From: Luminiphilus sp.
GTDB lineage: Bacteria; Pseudomonadota; Gammaproteobacteria; Pseudomonadales; Halieaceae
Assembly (NCBI GenBank): GCA_016778085.1
Contig: JADHQF010000002.1
Span: forward strand, 1-37,860
DNA length: 37,860 nt
Direction of reading: 5' to 3'
The number at the start of each line of letters is the position of its first letter. Within the stretch, counting starts at the first letter, position 1. This document shows positions 1 through 9,617 of this stretch, piece by piece. The notes beneath the pieces were generated by a model, which was given only the letters and a program-made list of their open reading frames with translations, ran no database searches and was not told the DNA's origin. A program made the translations under genes and the position numbers.

Positions 1-394
1 TCTCGCGCTTGGTTTGTTTGGACCCCGAGTGCCGGAGGTAAGCGGCTTCGGCCGGTGAGATGTAGGCGTCATCAATAGCGTTGCGCAGCAGGATGAGATC
101 CTGTGTCGTCTGATTGTCTACTTTTATCCAAACAGGCTGCACACGAGCGGCATACAGATCTGTGCCAAATAGCTGTTTGGTTTCTGTCTGTGAGGGCACT
201 GATACGGTCACAGTTGCCCCTGCAGAACTGCTTGTTTGTCTTGCTGATATGAACTCGATCTGATCAGCGGGAATGGGTTGCTGCCAAGACGGGGTGCAGC
301 TCACCAAGAGGCCGAATGCCAGCAATGCCCCAACAACTCGGACAATTACCCTGAGCGGCAAAAAAACTCCACCTGACGTTGGCCACCTAGACAT
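1..394 (-). CDS. Lipoprotein of unknown function, truncated by the left window edge
   Basis: Absent from ORF track (no stop in window). Open minus-strand frame from ATG at 394: MSRWPTSGGVFLPLRVIVRVVGALLAFGLLVSCTPSWQQPIPADQIEF...; hydrophobic segment plus lipobox LLVSC. Confidence 0.7.
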   Translation of the reverse strand, partial: MSRWPTSGGVFLPLRVIVRVVGALLAFGLLVSCTPSWQQPIPADQIEFISARQTSSSAGATVTVSVPSQTETKQLFGTDLYAARVQPVWIKVDNQTTQDLILLRNAIDDAYISPAEAAYLRHSGSKQTKRE

Positions 395-634
395 CGTTCG
401 ATGTTACTGCATTCTGCGCCGAGAGTTGAGGTCTTCCACATCTGAGTACTAATCTGCTTCACTTCATCATTCGCGCACTGCAAATGATCGCTTAGCCCTC
501 GGCCTATACCGACTGCTTTATGTGATCCGCCCGCGCTGATTTTTTCGGTGTGTTTGGGTATGGTGGCGAGTGGGAGCACAAGACGGGGCAGGGAGAGCTG
601 CTCAATTCACACGGCATAAAAGAGCAAGGGAAAG

Positions 635-1063
635 ATGATGAAAAAATGGTTTTTAGTTTGTTTGATGTTTGTCACACCGCTAGCGTTGGCCGATGGTCAC
701 GGTGATCTGGGGCTTGAGAAGCGACAGCCAGATGCGCCCATGAATGTGACCTCGGTGGTACTAGGAGAGGAAGTCACTTCGGTGAGTGCCGAAGGCGATA
801 TGGAGGGGTATGGCAAGGTGTATGTCACCTATCACCTCAGCTACAACGCGGCTCGCACGGGCGGCACCGTTGATGGCCAAGGTCGCGGTTTTACACCCGA
901 CGGCTATGCGTCGGGTCGTTTCCAGGGCTTCTGGGAGCTGGTTGACGGTGTTGTTGTGATGCGCAACGTGGTGAGCATCACCGATAACACCATGAATCTC
1001 GATGTCATCAAGTTCAACCCGCTCACGAGAGAGTTGGTGGTGCAGGCCTATATTTTGAAGTAA
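635..1063 (+). CDS. Hypothetical secreted protein
   Basis: 142-aa ORF with signal peptide MMKKWFLVCLMFVTPLALADG; followed by a terminator. Confidence 0.8.
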   Translation: MMKKWFLVCLMFVTPLALADGHGDLGLEKRQPDAPMNVTSVVLGEEVTSVSAEGDMEGYGKVYVTYHLSYNAARTGGTVDGQGRGFTPDGYASGRFQGFWELVDGVVVMRNVVSITDNTMNLDVIKFNPLTRELVVQAYILK

Positions 1064-1078
1064 GCCCAGGGCTGCGCA

Positions 1079-1109
1079 TAAAAAACCCCGCAGTTGCGGG
1101 GTTTTTTAT
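1079..1109. terminator. Rho-independent, probably bidirectional terminator
   Basis: aaaaaaCCCCGCagttGCGGGGtttttt between convergent genes. Confidence 0.85.
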
Positions 1110-1154
1110 GGCTTGTTATCTCATCGGTACCGCGAGGCGCGGACATTGTGATGA

Positions 1155-2612
1155 TCAGCTTTTGATCTGCGCCTTGATGGTCTTATCGCTGGTCTTGCCA
1201 TAAGGCGGCAGCATGCCACCCAGCTTGGCCACATTGAACTTCAGCGTCTGGCTGTAGATCGACTTCGCGTGGCTGAAGGTTTTGAAGCCTTCGATGCCAT
1301 GGTAGGAGCCCATACCAGACGGGCCGACGCCGCCGAAGGGCATGTCTTCCTGTGCGATGTGGAAGATCACATCGTTGATGCACACACCGCCTGAGGTGGT
1401 GCGATGCAAGAACGCCTCCTCTTCACCTTTGTCCGTGCCAAAGTAGTAGGCAGCCAGCGGCCGCGGATTGGCGTTGATGTAGTCGATGGTCTCATCGAAG
1501 TTTTTGTATGTGCGGATCGGCAGCAGCGGCCCAAAAATTTCCTCTTCCATACAGAGCGCGTCACGCTCAGGCGATACGATCAGCGTGGGCGGAATCTTGC
1601 CGGTTCCGTTACTGAAGTCCTCATTCGCGGGGTTTAGCGGGATGATGCGGCAACCGCGTTGCTCGGCATCCTCAAGGTAGCCGCTCAGGCGCTTGTGGTG
1701 ACGTTCGTTGATCACCGAAGTGTACTGCTCATTGTCGCGCAGGCTTGCATACATCTCGTTGACAGCTTTGGTCGCAAGGCTAATCACTTCCTCCAGCTGC
1801 TCCTCGGGCACCAGCAGGTAGTCAGGTGCGAGGCAGATCTGGCCGGCGTTGAGCGTCTTGCCCAGCATCACGCGCTGCATTGCCTGCTCGAGATCCGCTG
1901 AGCGGGAAATTACCACCGGCGACTTGCCGCCGAGTTCTAGTGTCACCGGCACAAGATTACGTGCAGCGGCGGTAAGTATATGGCGGGCGATGTTGGTCGC
2001 GCCTGTGAAGATCATGTGGTCAAAGGGCAGGGCTGAGAACGCCTGACCGACTTCGGGGCCGCCAGAGAAGGTGGTGACCTCAGTGGGGTCAAAGGCCTCG
2101 GCGACGATTTCCTCGATTACCTTGGAAGTCTCCGGAGTGAATTCGGAGGGCTTGATCATGGCCCGGTTGCCCGCAGCGAGGATGCCAGCCAGCGGCTGGA
2201 AAACCATCGCCACCGGGAAGTTCCAAGGTGCGACGATACCGACCACGCCCTTGGGCTGATATTGAATATGTGAGCGGCCGCCGAGCAGCCCCAACGGGAA
2301 GGTAGAGGGGCGCTTTTCGTCCTTCATCCACTTCTTGAGGTGCTTGCGGCAGTGCTTCATGGAGCCGATAGAGGCGGCCACATCGGTCATCAGATTGACC
2401 TGGTCGGGTCGGCACACGAAGTCCTTGTTGATGGCCTCGCTAATGCGATCCGCGTGGCGGACCAGCACGTCGATCGCGCGATTCAGGCGGTCGATGCGAG
2501 TCTCTGCAGAGACAAAGCCTTCCTGCAGGTAGCTTTCGCGCTGCGCCTGTAGCGCATCCTGCATTTTGATTTCAACGTCGGGGCTGACTGCGACTTGCTG
2601 CGGGGCATTCAT
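1155..2612 (-). CDS. Coniferyl aldehyde dehydrogenase-like aldehyde dehydrogenase
   Basis: 485 aa; VAPWNFP, LELGGKSP, LNAGQICLAPDY (catalytic Cys), EEEIFGPLLP motifs. Confidence 0.88.
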   Translation of the reverse strand: MNAPQQVAVSPDVEIKMQDALQAQRESYLQEGFVSAETRIDRLNRAIDVLVRHADRISEAINKDFVCRPDQVNLMTDVAASIGSMKHCRKHLKKWMKDEKRPSTFPLGLLGGRSHIQYQPKGVVGIVAPWNFPVAMVFQPLAGILAAGNRAMIKPSEFTPETSKVIEEIVAEAFDPTEVTTFSGGPEVGQAFSALPFDHMIFTGATNIARHILTAAARNLVPVTLELGGKSPVVISRSADLEQAMQRVMLGKTLNAGQICLAPDYLLVPEEQLEEVISLATKAVNEMYASLRDNEQYTSVINERHHKRLSGYLEDAEQRGCRIIPLNPANEDFSNGTGKIPPTLIVSPERDALCMEEEIFGPLLPIRTYKNFDETIDYINANPRPLAAYYFGTDKGEEEAFLHRTTSGGVCINDVIFHIAQEDMPFGGVGPSGMGSYHGIEGFKTFSHAKSIYSQTLKFNVAKLGGMLPPYGKTSDKTIKAQIKS

Positions 2613-2755
2613 TGCGCTTCTCTTTGTTGAAGGACGGGACCCGCAGTATACACATTTGCACGCGAAAATTGGCCCGACGAGGGGGCATTGCTTAAGTCAA
2701 TATTCGCCGAAGAAAGTCGCTTTAACTAATTGAACTTAATAGACTTATAGGGCAA

Positions 2756-4171
2756 TTAACGAGGGTCGAGCTGGTCGCACAGCCAGCCCACGGCTTTGGC
2801 CGGCACTCCCCCGCGGTATCGGTCCAGAAGCCATTCCTCGGCGCCAAACGCCATCATTGTGGCGCTGAGACCGAGTCTGGGAATCGGTTCGGGCTCCCAG
2901 CGTTTCAGTTCTTCTATTGACCGTCGAGTCACCCACGGCATGAGGGTTCGATCGGTGTCCTGACCCGTGAGCAGTTCAGCCAGCGTTTGGCCGAACAGAA
3001 AGCTGGCGCCAACGCCTTCACCGACGTAGCCACCCGCGGTGGCGATACCGGAGTAATCGTCGTGGATGACATGCGGGTGCCAGCCGCGGGGCACGCCCAC
3101 GCTGCCGCCCCAGTTGTGGGTAAAGCGCACGCCGGCAAGCTGAGGAAAAAGACTGAGGGCGATCTTCTCTCGCCGGAGCCCGGTGGCCGGTGAGTCTCCA
3201 AGCCCGTGTTGTGGCACGCCCCCGGGCTGATAGTGGCCCCGCGCACCGATCACCAATCGATTGTCGGCTGTCCGCTGCAGGTAAGTGGCCGCACGGGTGC
3301 AGTCCGCGAAGGCCTCGTTGTTGGCAAAGCCCAGGTCTGACCATTGAGCGTCACTTAAGGGTTCGGTGGCGACCATGCCGGTCTGCACCGGAATCAGTCG
3401 CCGGTGCAGCGGGTTACCGGCCTCGGAATAGCCCTCGGTGGCGATCACAATCTGCCCAGCCTGAATGCTACCGCAGTCGCAACGAATTACGCCCGGTTGA
3501 ATCACGTGAGCGCGGGTATGTTCAAACACCCGCACGCCAAGCGACTTGACCACCCGGCCCAGCCCTGTCACCAGTTTGGCTGGCTGAATACGGGCCACGT
3601 GCGGGGTGAATACCGCGCCACCCGGGTTCGCAACGTGAATGCGATCGCTGAGCTCGGTCGCGGTGAGCCAGCGGTAGTCGTCTTCTCCAAAACCCAGGCC
3701 CCTAAAACTAGCGAGCATTTTTTGTGCTCGCGCGACCTGTGCGTCATGCCGTGCTGCGGCCATCACGCATCCACCGTGGTGAAAATCGCAGTCGATGCCC
3801 TCTCTAGCAAAGATCTCGCCTGCGCGTGAGACCAGTTGTGTCAGTTGCTGCCGCGTCTCTATGGGCAGTGTTCCGCTGTCGTCAGTAAATGCATCGCAGC
3901 CTTCTAGCGCCCCCATTAACCAGCCACCGTTGCGTCCGGAGGCGCCGTGCCCGATGTGCTTGGCTTCGACCAGCGCAATGTCGAGGTCGGGTTGCATCTG
4001 CTTCAAAAAATAGGCGGTCCAGAGCCCCGTGTAGCCTCCGCCCATGATCGCGATGTCAGCGGTGGTGTCCGTCTCAAGGGGGGGCGCGACTGCGGTACGC
4101 TCGAGGCCATCCCACCACAATGAGAGGCTGGCCACGGGTTGAGCGTCTGGATGGGGGTTCGCGGCTTCCAT
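2756..4171 (-). CDS. FAD-dependent oxidoreductase (DAO family, gamma-glutamylputrescine oxidase-like)
   Basis: 471 aa; dinucleotide-binding motif ADIAIMGGGYTGLWTAYFL and HGASGRNGGW motif. Confidence 0.85.
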   Translation of the reverse strand: MEAANPHPDAQPVASLSLWWDGLERTAVAPPLETDTTADIAIMGGGYTGLWTAYFLKQMQPDLDIALVEAKHIGHGASGRNGGWLMGALEGCDAFTDDSGTLPIETRQQLTQLVSRAGEIFAREGIDCDFHHGGCVMAAARHDAQVARAQKMLASFRGLGFGEDDYRWLTATELSDRIHVANPGGAVFTPHVARIQPAKLVTGLGRVVKSLGVRVFEHTRAHVIQPGVIRCDCGSIQAGQIVIATEGYSEAGNPLHRRLIPVQTGMVATEPLSDAQWSDLGFANNEAFADCTRAATYLQRTADNRLVIGARGHYQPGGVPQHGLGDSPATGLRREKIALSLFPQLAGVRFTHNWGGSVGVPRGWHPHVIHDDYSGIATAGGYVGEGVGASFLFGQTLAELLTGQDTDRTLMPWVTRRSIEELKRWEPEPIPRLGLSATMMAFGAEEWLLDRYRGGVPAKAVGWLCDQLDPR

Positions 4172-4213
4172 TACCGCAAGTTCGGTTGCGAGAGCCGGCA
4201 GATGCTTCTCAGC

Positions 4214-5566
4214 TCAGGCATTCAATCGGCGTTCCAATTCGACATGGAAATGCCGCAGCCGTTGTTCCTGTTCACCCCAGAGTTGTCCTTTGAAGGCCTT
4301 GCTGCGCATGCCTTCTTGCACTGACGGCAGGAACGCGGCGTCCTGACTCAATACCAAACCCAGTCCGGGGTCCTCGTCGATCAGAAAATTCTCGGTCTCG
4401 GGCCGTACGCTGCCGGTGACATCTGTACCCTCTGGCAACCCCATCCAAGCGGGCGGACAGTAGTCGGGGTCTTCCACCGGGAACATGAGTGTCATGGTGT
4501 CGTACCAAAACCGCTCGGGGTCGGTGTCATGGGGAATGAAGCGCATCAAAAAGATGGCCTCGGGGTGGCAGCCAATTTGCACGTTGGGAAAGATGCCCGT
4601 CGCCCAGCTGTCCGAGAGTTGGCCGTCAGAAAATCGCTCGTAGCCCAAGCCCAGACGATCAGAGCGCTCCCGTTTGGCTTGTTGAATCGCTGCGCGCACA
4701 TCGGCGGCCGTGCCGGTAAAACCCCCGGGATCCACGCCGGCTTCCTGCAACATCCACTGCAGACCCTCGTTGACCGTGGTCTGGTCCGCCTGCCGCGGGC
4801 TGGGTTGTCCCAGCGGCACAATCATGCGGCTGGCGCCGTTGGGGTAGCAGTCGTATTGCACATTCAGATCGCCCATCACGCCGCGCGTTTCCGGATGGAT
4901 GGCGTGTAGGTGATAGCTTTCGTAAAACGCTTCGACGCCGACTTTCCAGTTCGAGCCCCACTCGCTTCGCACATGGCGCACCACCCGCATCTGGTCGATC
5001 TGGTAGTTCTCTAGGTAGCCCTCTGGGAGACCAATAGACTCCTGAAGCGGGGGTGGATTGTCGGCCATGCTGACGAAGATCAGCCCCGCGCACTCTTCGC
5101 AGGCTACTGGTGTGAGTCCGGGGCGGTGACAGATCACGGGGTCCTGAAAGGTTTCCTCATCGGTGATGGTGCGCAGTTCCCCGTTGTTGCGAAAACTCCA
5201 ACTGTGGAAAGGGCAGACAAAGACTTTCTTGTTGCCACGCTCCTCGGTGAGTAGCCGAGCACCGCGGTGTGGACACACGTTGTAAAAGGCTTTTACGCCT
5301 TCCTCGGTTTGGGTGACGATGATCGATTCACTGCGGACCCGGAATAAAAAATAGTCGCCCGGCGCCTGCAGGTCAGTGCTGACCCCGGCAATCAGCCAGC
5401 TCCCGGTCCAGACCTTATCCCACTCGCGTTGCATGTGCTCCGCGCTGAAATAGCCGTCTTTGCCGTAAATCTCGGCGCCATTATCGATGCTGGGTTGCTT
5501 GGCCTCGAGACTTTCAGCAGGGGCATTGGGATTAATGACGGCCACGGGAATGATCTTGCTGTTCAT
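4214..5566 (-). CDS. Aromatic ring-hydroxylating dioxygenase alpha subunit (Rieske oxygenase)
   Basis: CPHRGARL...CPFHSWSF Rieske cluster and YESYHLHAIHPE iron site. The ORF extends to 5659, but MNSKIIPV at 5566 has a good SD (ggagaga) and is the preferred start. Confidence 0.88.
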   Translation of the reverse strand: MNSKIIPVAVINPNAPAESLEAKQPSIDNGAEIYGKDGYFSAEHMQREWDKVWTGSWLIAGVSTDLQAPGDYFLFRVRSESIIVTQTEEGVKAFYNVCPHRGARLLTEERGNKKVFVCPFHSWSFRNNGELRTITDEETFQDPVICHRPGLTPVACEECAGLIFVSMADNPPPLQESIGLPEGYLENYQIDQMRVVRHVRSEWGSNWKVGVEAFYESYHLHAIHPETRGVMGDLNVQYDCYPNGASRMIVPLGQPSPRQADQTTVNEGLQWMLQEAGVDPGGFTGTAADVRAAIQQAKRERSDRLGLGYERFSDGQLSDSWATGIFPNVQIGCHPEAIFLMRFIPHDTDPERFWYDTMTLMFPVEDPDYCPPAWMGLPEGTDVTGSVRPETENFLIDEDPGLGLVLSQDAAFLPSVQEGMRSKAFKGQLWGEQEQRLRHFHVELERRLNA

Positions 5567-5586
5567 GGTTCTCTCTCCGTTAGTGC

Positions 5587-6009
5587 CTAGGGTCCAGCAT
5601 CCCCGCCATCCAGTGCGGGGTGTAAACGAAATACCGGCAGTGTGATGTCTTCTGACCACGCTGCAAAGTCCACCTTGACCGACAGCCCGACCGCTAAGGC
5701 GTCGGGGTCAGCGTCGATGATCTGGCTCATCATCCGCGGACCTTCGGCGAGGTCGATCAGGGCGATCACATAAGGCGCTTCAAAATCGGCAGAAACAGCC
5801 CGGCGGACCACCGTGTAACTGGCGATGGTGCCAGCGCCGCTGGCGTCTTCCCACGCCAGCTGATCACTCTGGCAGGCATCGCAGTGGGTGCGCGGATAAA
5901 ACACAACATGACCACAGTGCTGGCAGCGCTGTAGCACCAGTTTGCCCGCTGCACAGGCATCATAAAAAGGTTGCTCGGTCGGCGTGGGGCGCGGTACAGG
6001 CTTAGCCAC
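5587..6009 (-). CDS. DUF35 OB-fold protein with N-terminal zinc ribbon (acyl-CoA associated)
   Basis: CQHCGHVVFYPRTHCDAC zinc ribbon, then OB-fold-like segment. GTG start at 6009 abuts the upstream gene stop; ORF track gives a longer ATG ORF to 6075. Confidence 0.82.
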   Translation of the reverse strand: MAKPVPRPTPTEQPFYDACAAGKLVLQRCQHCGHVVFYPRTHCDACQSDQLAWEDASGAGTIASYTVVRRAVSADFEAPYVIALIDLAEGPRMMSQIIDADPDALAVGLSVKVDFAAWSEDITLPVFRLHPALDGGDAGP

Positions 6010-6011
6010 GG

Positions 6012-7184
6012 TCAGTCCTCCGCGCCCAGAATGATAGTGGCGTGGCTCGACATAATGCCCCCTTGTGCATGGCACAGTGCCGTGCGCATGTTAGGCAGTT
6101 GCCGTTCACCGGCGTTACCGCGCATCTGGATCATCGCCTCGGTGAGGCCGAACATCGCACCGGGGTTGCCGGGATGACAATAAGACAACATGCCCCCGTG
6201 GGTATTCATGGGTTTGCTGCCGCCGGGTTTACTGATGCCGCTGGCCAGCCAGGCGCCGCCTTCACCCTTGTCACAAAAGCCGAGATCTTCGATTTGAATG
6301 AGCAGGGCAGGGGTAAAGCAGTCGTAGAGTTGCAAAAGATCGATATCGTCGGGTGTGAGCCCCGCCTCGGTGTAAGCGGCGCGACCCGATTGCGCCGCAG
6401 CCGACGTCGTCAGATTTTTCGCTTGGCTGATGTGTTCGTAGGCGTGCCCTTCACCATAGCCGAGTAGGGTGACGGGCTTATGAGGCCCGTTTTTGGCCCG
6501 GTCTTTACGGGTGATCACGACCGCCGCTCCGCCGTCGGAAACCAGCGAGCAATCCAAGACCTTGAGTGGATCAGCGATCGCACGGGAGTTCATGACGTCC
6601 TCTACGCTGATGGGGTCGCGTTTCTGCGCCTTGGGATGCTGGCTGGCCCAGGCCCGGCAAGACACCGCGGCCTCTGCAAATTGGGCTTCGGTGGTGCCAA
6701 ACTGGTCCATGTGGGCGCGGGCGATCAGTGCGTAGTAAGCGGGCACGGTGGGCCCATAGGGTTGTTCGTAATGGGGGTGTCCGGAGCTCGACTGCACCAC
6801 CATGGCCTGCTCACGGCTCATGAAGCTCCGCAGGCTATCGGCCATAGCGACTACGATCGTATCTGCCATGCCAGCCTGGATGGCGGCCGCGGCCATGTTG
6901 AGCGCCATAAAGGTGGTGCCACCGCCGGTATTCACGGTGACACAGTGTCGTGGCTGCCAGCCGATGTACTCGGCCACCGCCTCGGCGTGATACATGATGG
7001 GTTCGGCAAAGGCGTTACAGGTAATCAGCCCGTCAACCTCTCCGAGCGTCAGACCGGCGTCCTGTATGGCATCTAGGGTGACCTGCACACAGAGCTCACG
7101 GGGACTTTTATCCGGTACGATGCCCACGGCACTCTCGGACATGCCGATCAGCGCGAACTCACCTCCCAGTCCCGAGACACTCAT
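6012..7184 (-). CDS. Thiolase-fold protein (SCP-x/Ltp2-like), possible retro-aldolase
   Basis: 390 aa; thiolase-fold pattern, but the nucleophile position reads VNTGGGTTF rather than N..C..G; adjacent to DUF35 gene. Confidence 0.85.
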   Translation of the reverse strand: MSVSGLGGEFALIGMSESAVGIVPDKSPRELCVQVTLDAIQDAGLTLGEVDGLITCNAFAEPIMYHAEAVAEYIGWQPRHCVTVNTGGGTTFMALNMAAAAIQAGMADTIVVAMADSLRSFMSREQAMVVQSSSGHPHYEQPYGPTVPAYYALIARAHMDQFGTTEAQFAEAAVSCRAWASQHPKAQKRDPISVEDVMNSRAIADPLKVLDCSLVSDGGAAVVITRKDRAKNGPHKPVTLLGYGEGHAYEHISQAKNLTTSAAAQSGRAAYTEAGLTPDDIDLLQLYDCFTPALLIQIEDLGFCDKGEGGAWLASGISKPGGSKPMNTHGGMLSYCHPGNPGAMFGLTEAMIQMRGNAGERQLPNMRTALCHAQGGIMSSHATIILGAED

Positions 7185-7189
7185 GACTG

Positions 7190-7603
7190 TCAGCTCGCCA
7201 AGGTTAATGTTGCAGTGATCACGCCGGGCGTGAGCACCTCATCGCGTTCGTTCTTCACAAACACCTCCAGCGTCACCTCGCCAGTCGCCTCGTCATACGC
7301 TGTCACGGTGCCGCCCGACGTCACTGTCTCACCGACGTACGCCGCGATGCGGTTGGAGTACTCAATACCAGTGATCATGCCTGCGTCTCCCAGCCACTCA
7401 TCGACCACTTGATGCAGCCAGTCGCCCATCAGTGGGCCGGCCACGACAAGGCCGGGGTAGCCCTCGACCTCGGTGGCGTAGGGCATATCAAAGTGGATAC
7501 GGTGCCCGTTCCAGAGCGAGGCGTTGTAAAGCATCTGCTGCACCTCGTCGCAGTAGTGCTGACGCTGGGGAATCGCCATGCCGACGGTTGGCGCAGGGCT
7601 CAT
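7190..7603 (-). CDS. MaoC-like (hot-dog fold) dehydratase component
   Basis: 137 aa; GLVVAGPLMGDWL and NRIAAYVGETVTSGGTV segments; overlaps next MaoC-like gene by 4 bp. Confidence 0.8.
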   Translation of the reverse strand: MSPAPTVGMAIPQRQHYCDEVQQMLYNASLWNGHRIHFDMPYATEVEGYPGLVVAGPLMGDWLHQVVDEWLGDAGMITGIEYSNRIAAYVGETVTSGGTVTAYDEATGEVTLEVFVKNERDEVLTPGVITATLTLAS

Positions 7604-8055
7604 CGCAGAATCCTCGTGGTTTTTTCGGTAACCACCAGTTCATCGTCATCGCCCCGCACCTCCATCAACACCTCGTAGAAGATGAGCGGTCCGCTGCGGC
7701 CGGCCTTTTCATAAATATTGGTCAAGGTGCGGGTTGCGGTGAGCCAATCGCCGGGTTTAATCGGCTTGTGATAGGTGATGTCAAGGCCGCCTGCCATCGC
7801 TTTCTCCAGCGGGAACTTGGGCAGCAACGAATCTATAGACACGCCATCCGGCGAGAGCTCGCTCAGCGGCACGACGTCCCAGAATAAATGCAGATGAAAG
7901 AGCGGCGGTGCCACGTCACCATCAAGATATTTTGCCTGACGGTTGTTGGTCGCGACCGCGTACTTGCGTATATCCCGCCGCGTTACGATCTCCCGTCGGG
8001 GTTCGCTCTGTTTACCAATGTGCGACAGCACATCTTCCGAGAGCAGTCCGCTCAT
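7600..8055 (-). CDS. MaoC-like N-terminal (FAS1-type) dehydratase component
   Basis: 151 aa; ITYHKPIKPGDWLTATRTLTNIYEKAGRSGPLIF typical of hot-dog dehydratase N-domain. Confidence 0.82.
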   Translation of the reverse strand: MSGLLSEDVLSHIGKQSEPRREIVTRRDIRKYAVATNNRQAKYLDGDVAPPLFHLHLFWDVVPLSELSPDGVSIDSLLPKFPLEKAMAGGLDITYHKPIKPGDWLTATRTLTNIYEKAGRSGPLIFYEVLMEVRGDDDELVVTEKTTRILR

Positions 8056-9608
8056 ACCTGACGCGTCTCATCCTGCCAGTACGGATCGCGCAGATCCCGT
8101 TTCAGGATCTTGCCGGTGGGGGCCTTGGGCAGGGCGTCGACGAAGTCGACCGACTTGGGCTTTTGATAGGAGGCCAGATGCTTGCTCGCCTCGGCAATGA
8201 TCTCTTCCTCGGTCGCAGTCTGCCCGGGTTTCAACACGACTACAGCCTTCACCGCCTCGCCCCAGGTGTCGTCGGGAACGCCAAACACGGCGGATTCCAA
8301 CACGGCAGGATGCTGGTGAATCGCTGCCTCGACCTGGGTGCTGTAAATGTTCTCGCCGCCGGAGATGATCATGTCCTTGGCGCGATCAACAATGAATACG
8401 TAGCCTTCTTCGTCCCAGGTGGCGATATCGCCAGTCCACATCCAATCCCCGCGTATGGTCTGTTCCGTGAGGTCCGGTCGGCGCCAGTACCCCAGCATGT
8501 TGGCTTCGGAGCGAACCGCGATCTCGCCCGCGGTCTGTCCATCTCTCGGTACGGGTTCGCCTTCAGGGTTAACGACACGGATCTCCGAAACAAAGCCCTC
8601 TCGGCCGCAGGAACCAAGCCGCTCGGGATGGTCACCGGTCACGGCGCGTTGGTGATCCTCCTGTGACAGGAAGGTCATCGTCATCCCCTCAGTCTGACCA
8701 TAGCCTTGAATCATAGTGCAGGGGAAAGCTTGCAGCGCAGCTTCCACTACCGAACGTGGCATGGGGCCGCCACCATATTGAAAGTTCCGCAGGCTGCTGA
8801 GGTCGTAGTCTTCAAACCCCTCGACCGCCATCATCCAGTTGATCATGGTGGTAATGCCCAGAAAGGCCGAAACGCGTTCTTGCTGGATCACGTCCAGTGC
8901 CAATTTGGCGTCAAAGTTGATCAATACCACAGGGCAGCCGTGGGCCATGTAGTTCATAGCGAGTGCGACTGGAATATGGAACATCTGTCCGGTGAGCATG
9001 TACACGTCGGTAGGTACGATCCGCTCTGCAATGGATTGATTCAGCATGCCCATATAGAGCGAGTGGTGAGAGTGCAGGGCGCCTTTGGACTCGCCTGTTG
9101 TGCCGCCGGTGTAGAGAATGAGCACAGGATCATCCCCCGTGACCCCGGTAGAGGCTGCGGGTTCCGCATCGCTCGACGCAGCGATCAGTTGCTCGTAGTC
9201 GCAGTTAGCGGCAGTGGTGAAAACCAGTGTTGCGGTGGTATTCGTGGCCTGGGCGAGACTACCTGTTAGCTCGGCATACTCCTCGGAGCCAATCAGAACG
9301 GCAGGCTCGCCGTCCTCAAGAATCCGCGCCATCTCGGGCTCACTCAGCCGCCAGTTGAGCGGCTGGGCAATCAGGCCGCAGCGCGCGCAGGCATAGAACA
9401 CTTCCATGTACTGGATGCAATTCTTGGAGAGGATGGCGACGCGATCACCCTTGTTGAGCTTGAGCTCATCGCAGAACGCGTTGGCGAGCCGGCGGACGCG
9501 CTCGTCGAGGGCGCCAAAGGTCATCCGCCGGTCATTGGGGATATCGATCAGTGCCTCGCGCTCAGGGTCGAGCAGCGCGGTTTTGGCAGGGATGCGACCC
9601 AGATTCAT
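8052..9608 (-). CDS. AMP-dependent acyl-CoA synthetase/ligase
   Basis: 518 aa; LILYTGGTTGESKGALHSH, YGQTEGMTMT, GDWMWTGDIA, SGGENIYSTQVEAAI, PTGKILKRDLR. Confidence 0.92.
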   Translation of the reverse strand: MNLGRIPAKTALLDPEREALIDIPNDRRMTFGALDERVRRLANAFCDELKLNKGDRVAILSKNCIQYMEVFYACARCGLIAQPLNWRLSEPEMARILEDGEPAVLIGSEEYAELTGSLAQATNTTATLVFTTAANCDYEQLIAASSDAEPAASTGVTGDDPVLILYTGGTTGESKGALHSHHSLYMGMLNQSIAERIVPTDVYMLTGQMFHIPVALAMNYMAHGCPVVLINFDAKLALDVIQQERVSAFLGITTMINWMMAVEGFEDYDLSSLRNFQYGGGPMPRSVVEAALQAFPCTMIQGYGQTEGMTMTFLSQEDHQRAVTGDHPERLGSCGREGFVSEIRVVNPEGEPVPRDGQTAGEIAVRSEANMLGYWRRPDLTEQTIRGDWMWTGDIATWDEEGYVFIVDRAKDMIISGGENIYSTQVEAAIHQHPAVLESAVFGVPDDTWGEAVKAVVVLKPGQTATEEEIIAEASKHLASYQKPKSVDFVDALPKAPTGKILKRDLRDPYWQDETRQV

Positions 9609-9617
9609 GGCAGAGAT

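Noticed and set aside
6480-7076. 198-aa plus-strand ORF
   Set aside because: Antisense shadow of the thiolase-fold gene; high-GC codon bias artefact.
8706-9269. 187-aa plus-strand ORF
   Set aside because: Antisense to the acyl-CoA ligase.
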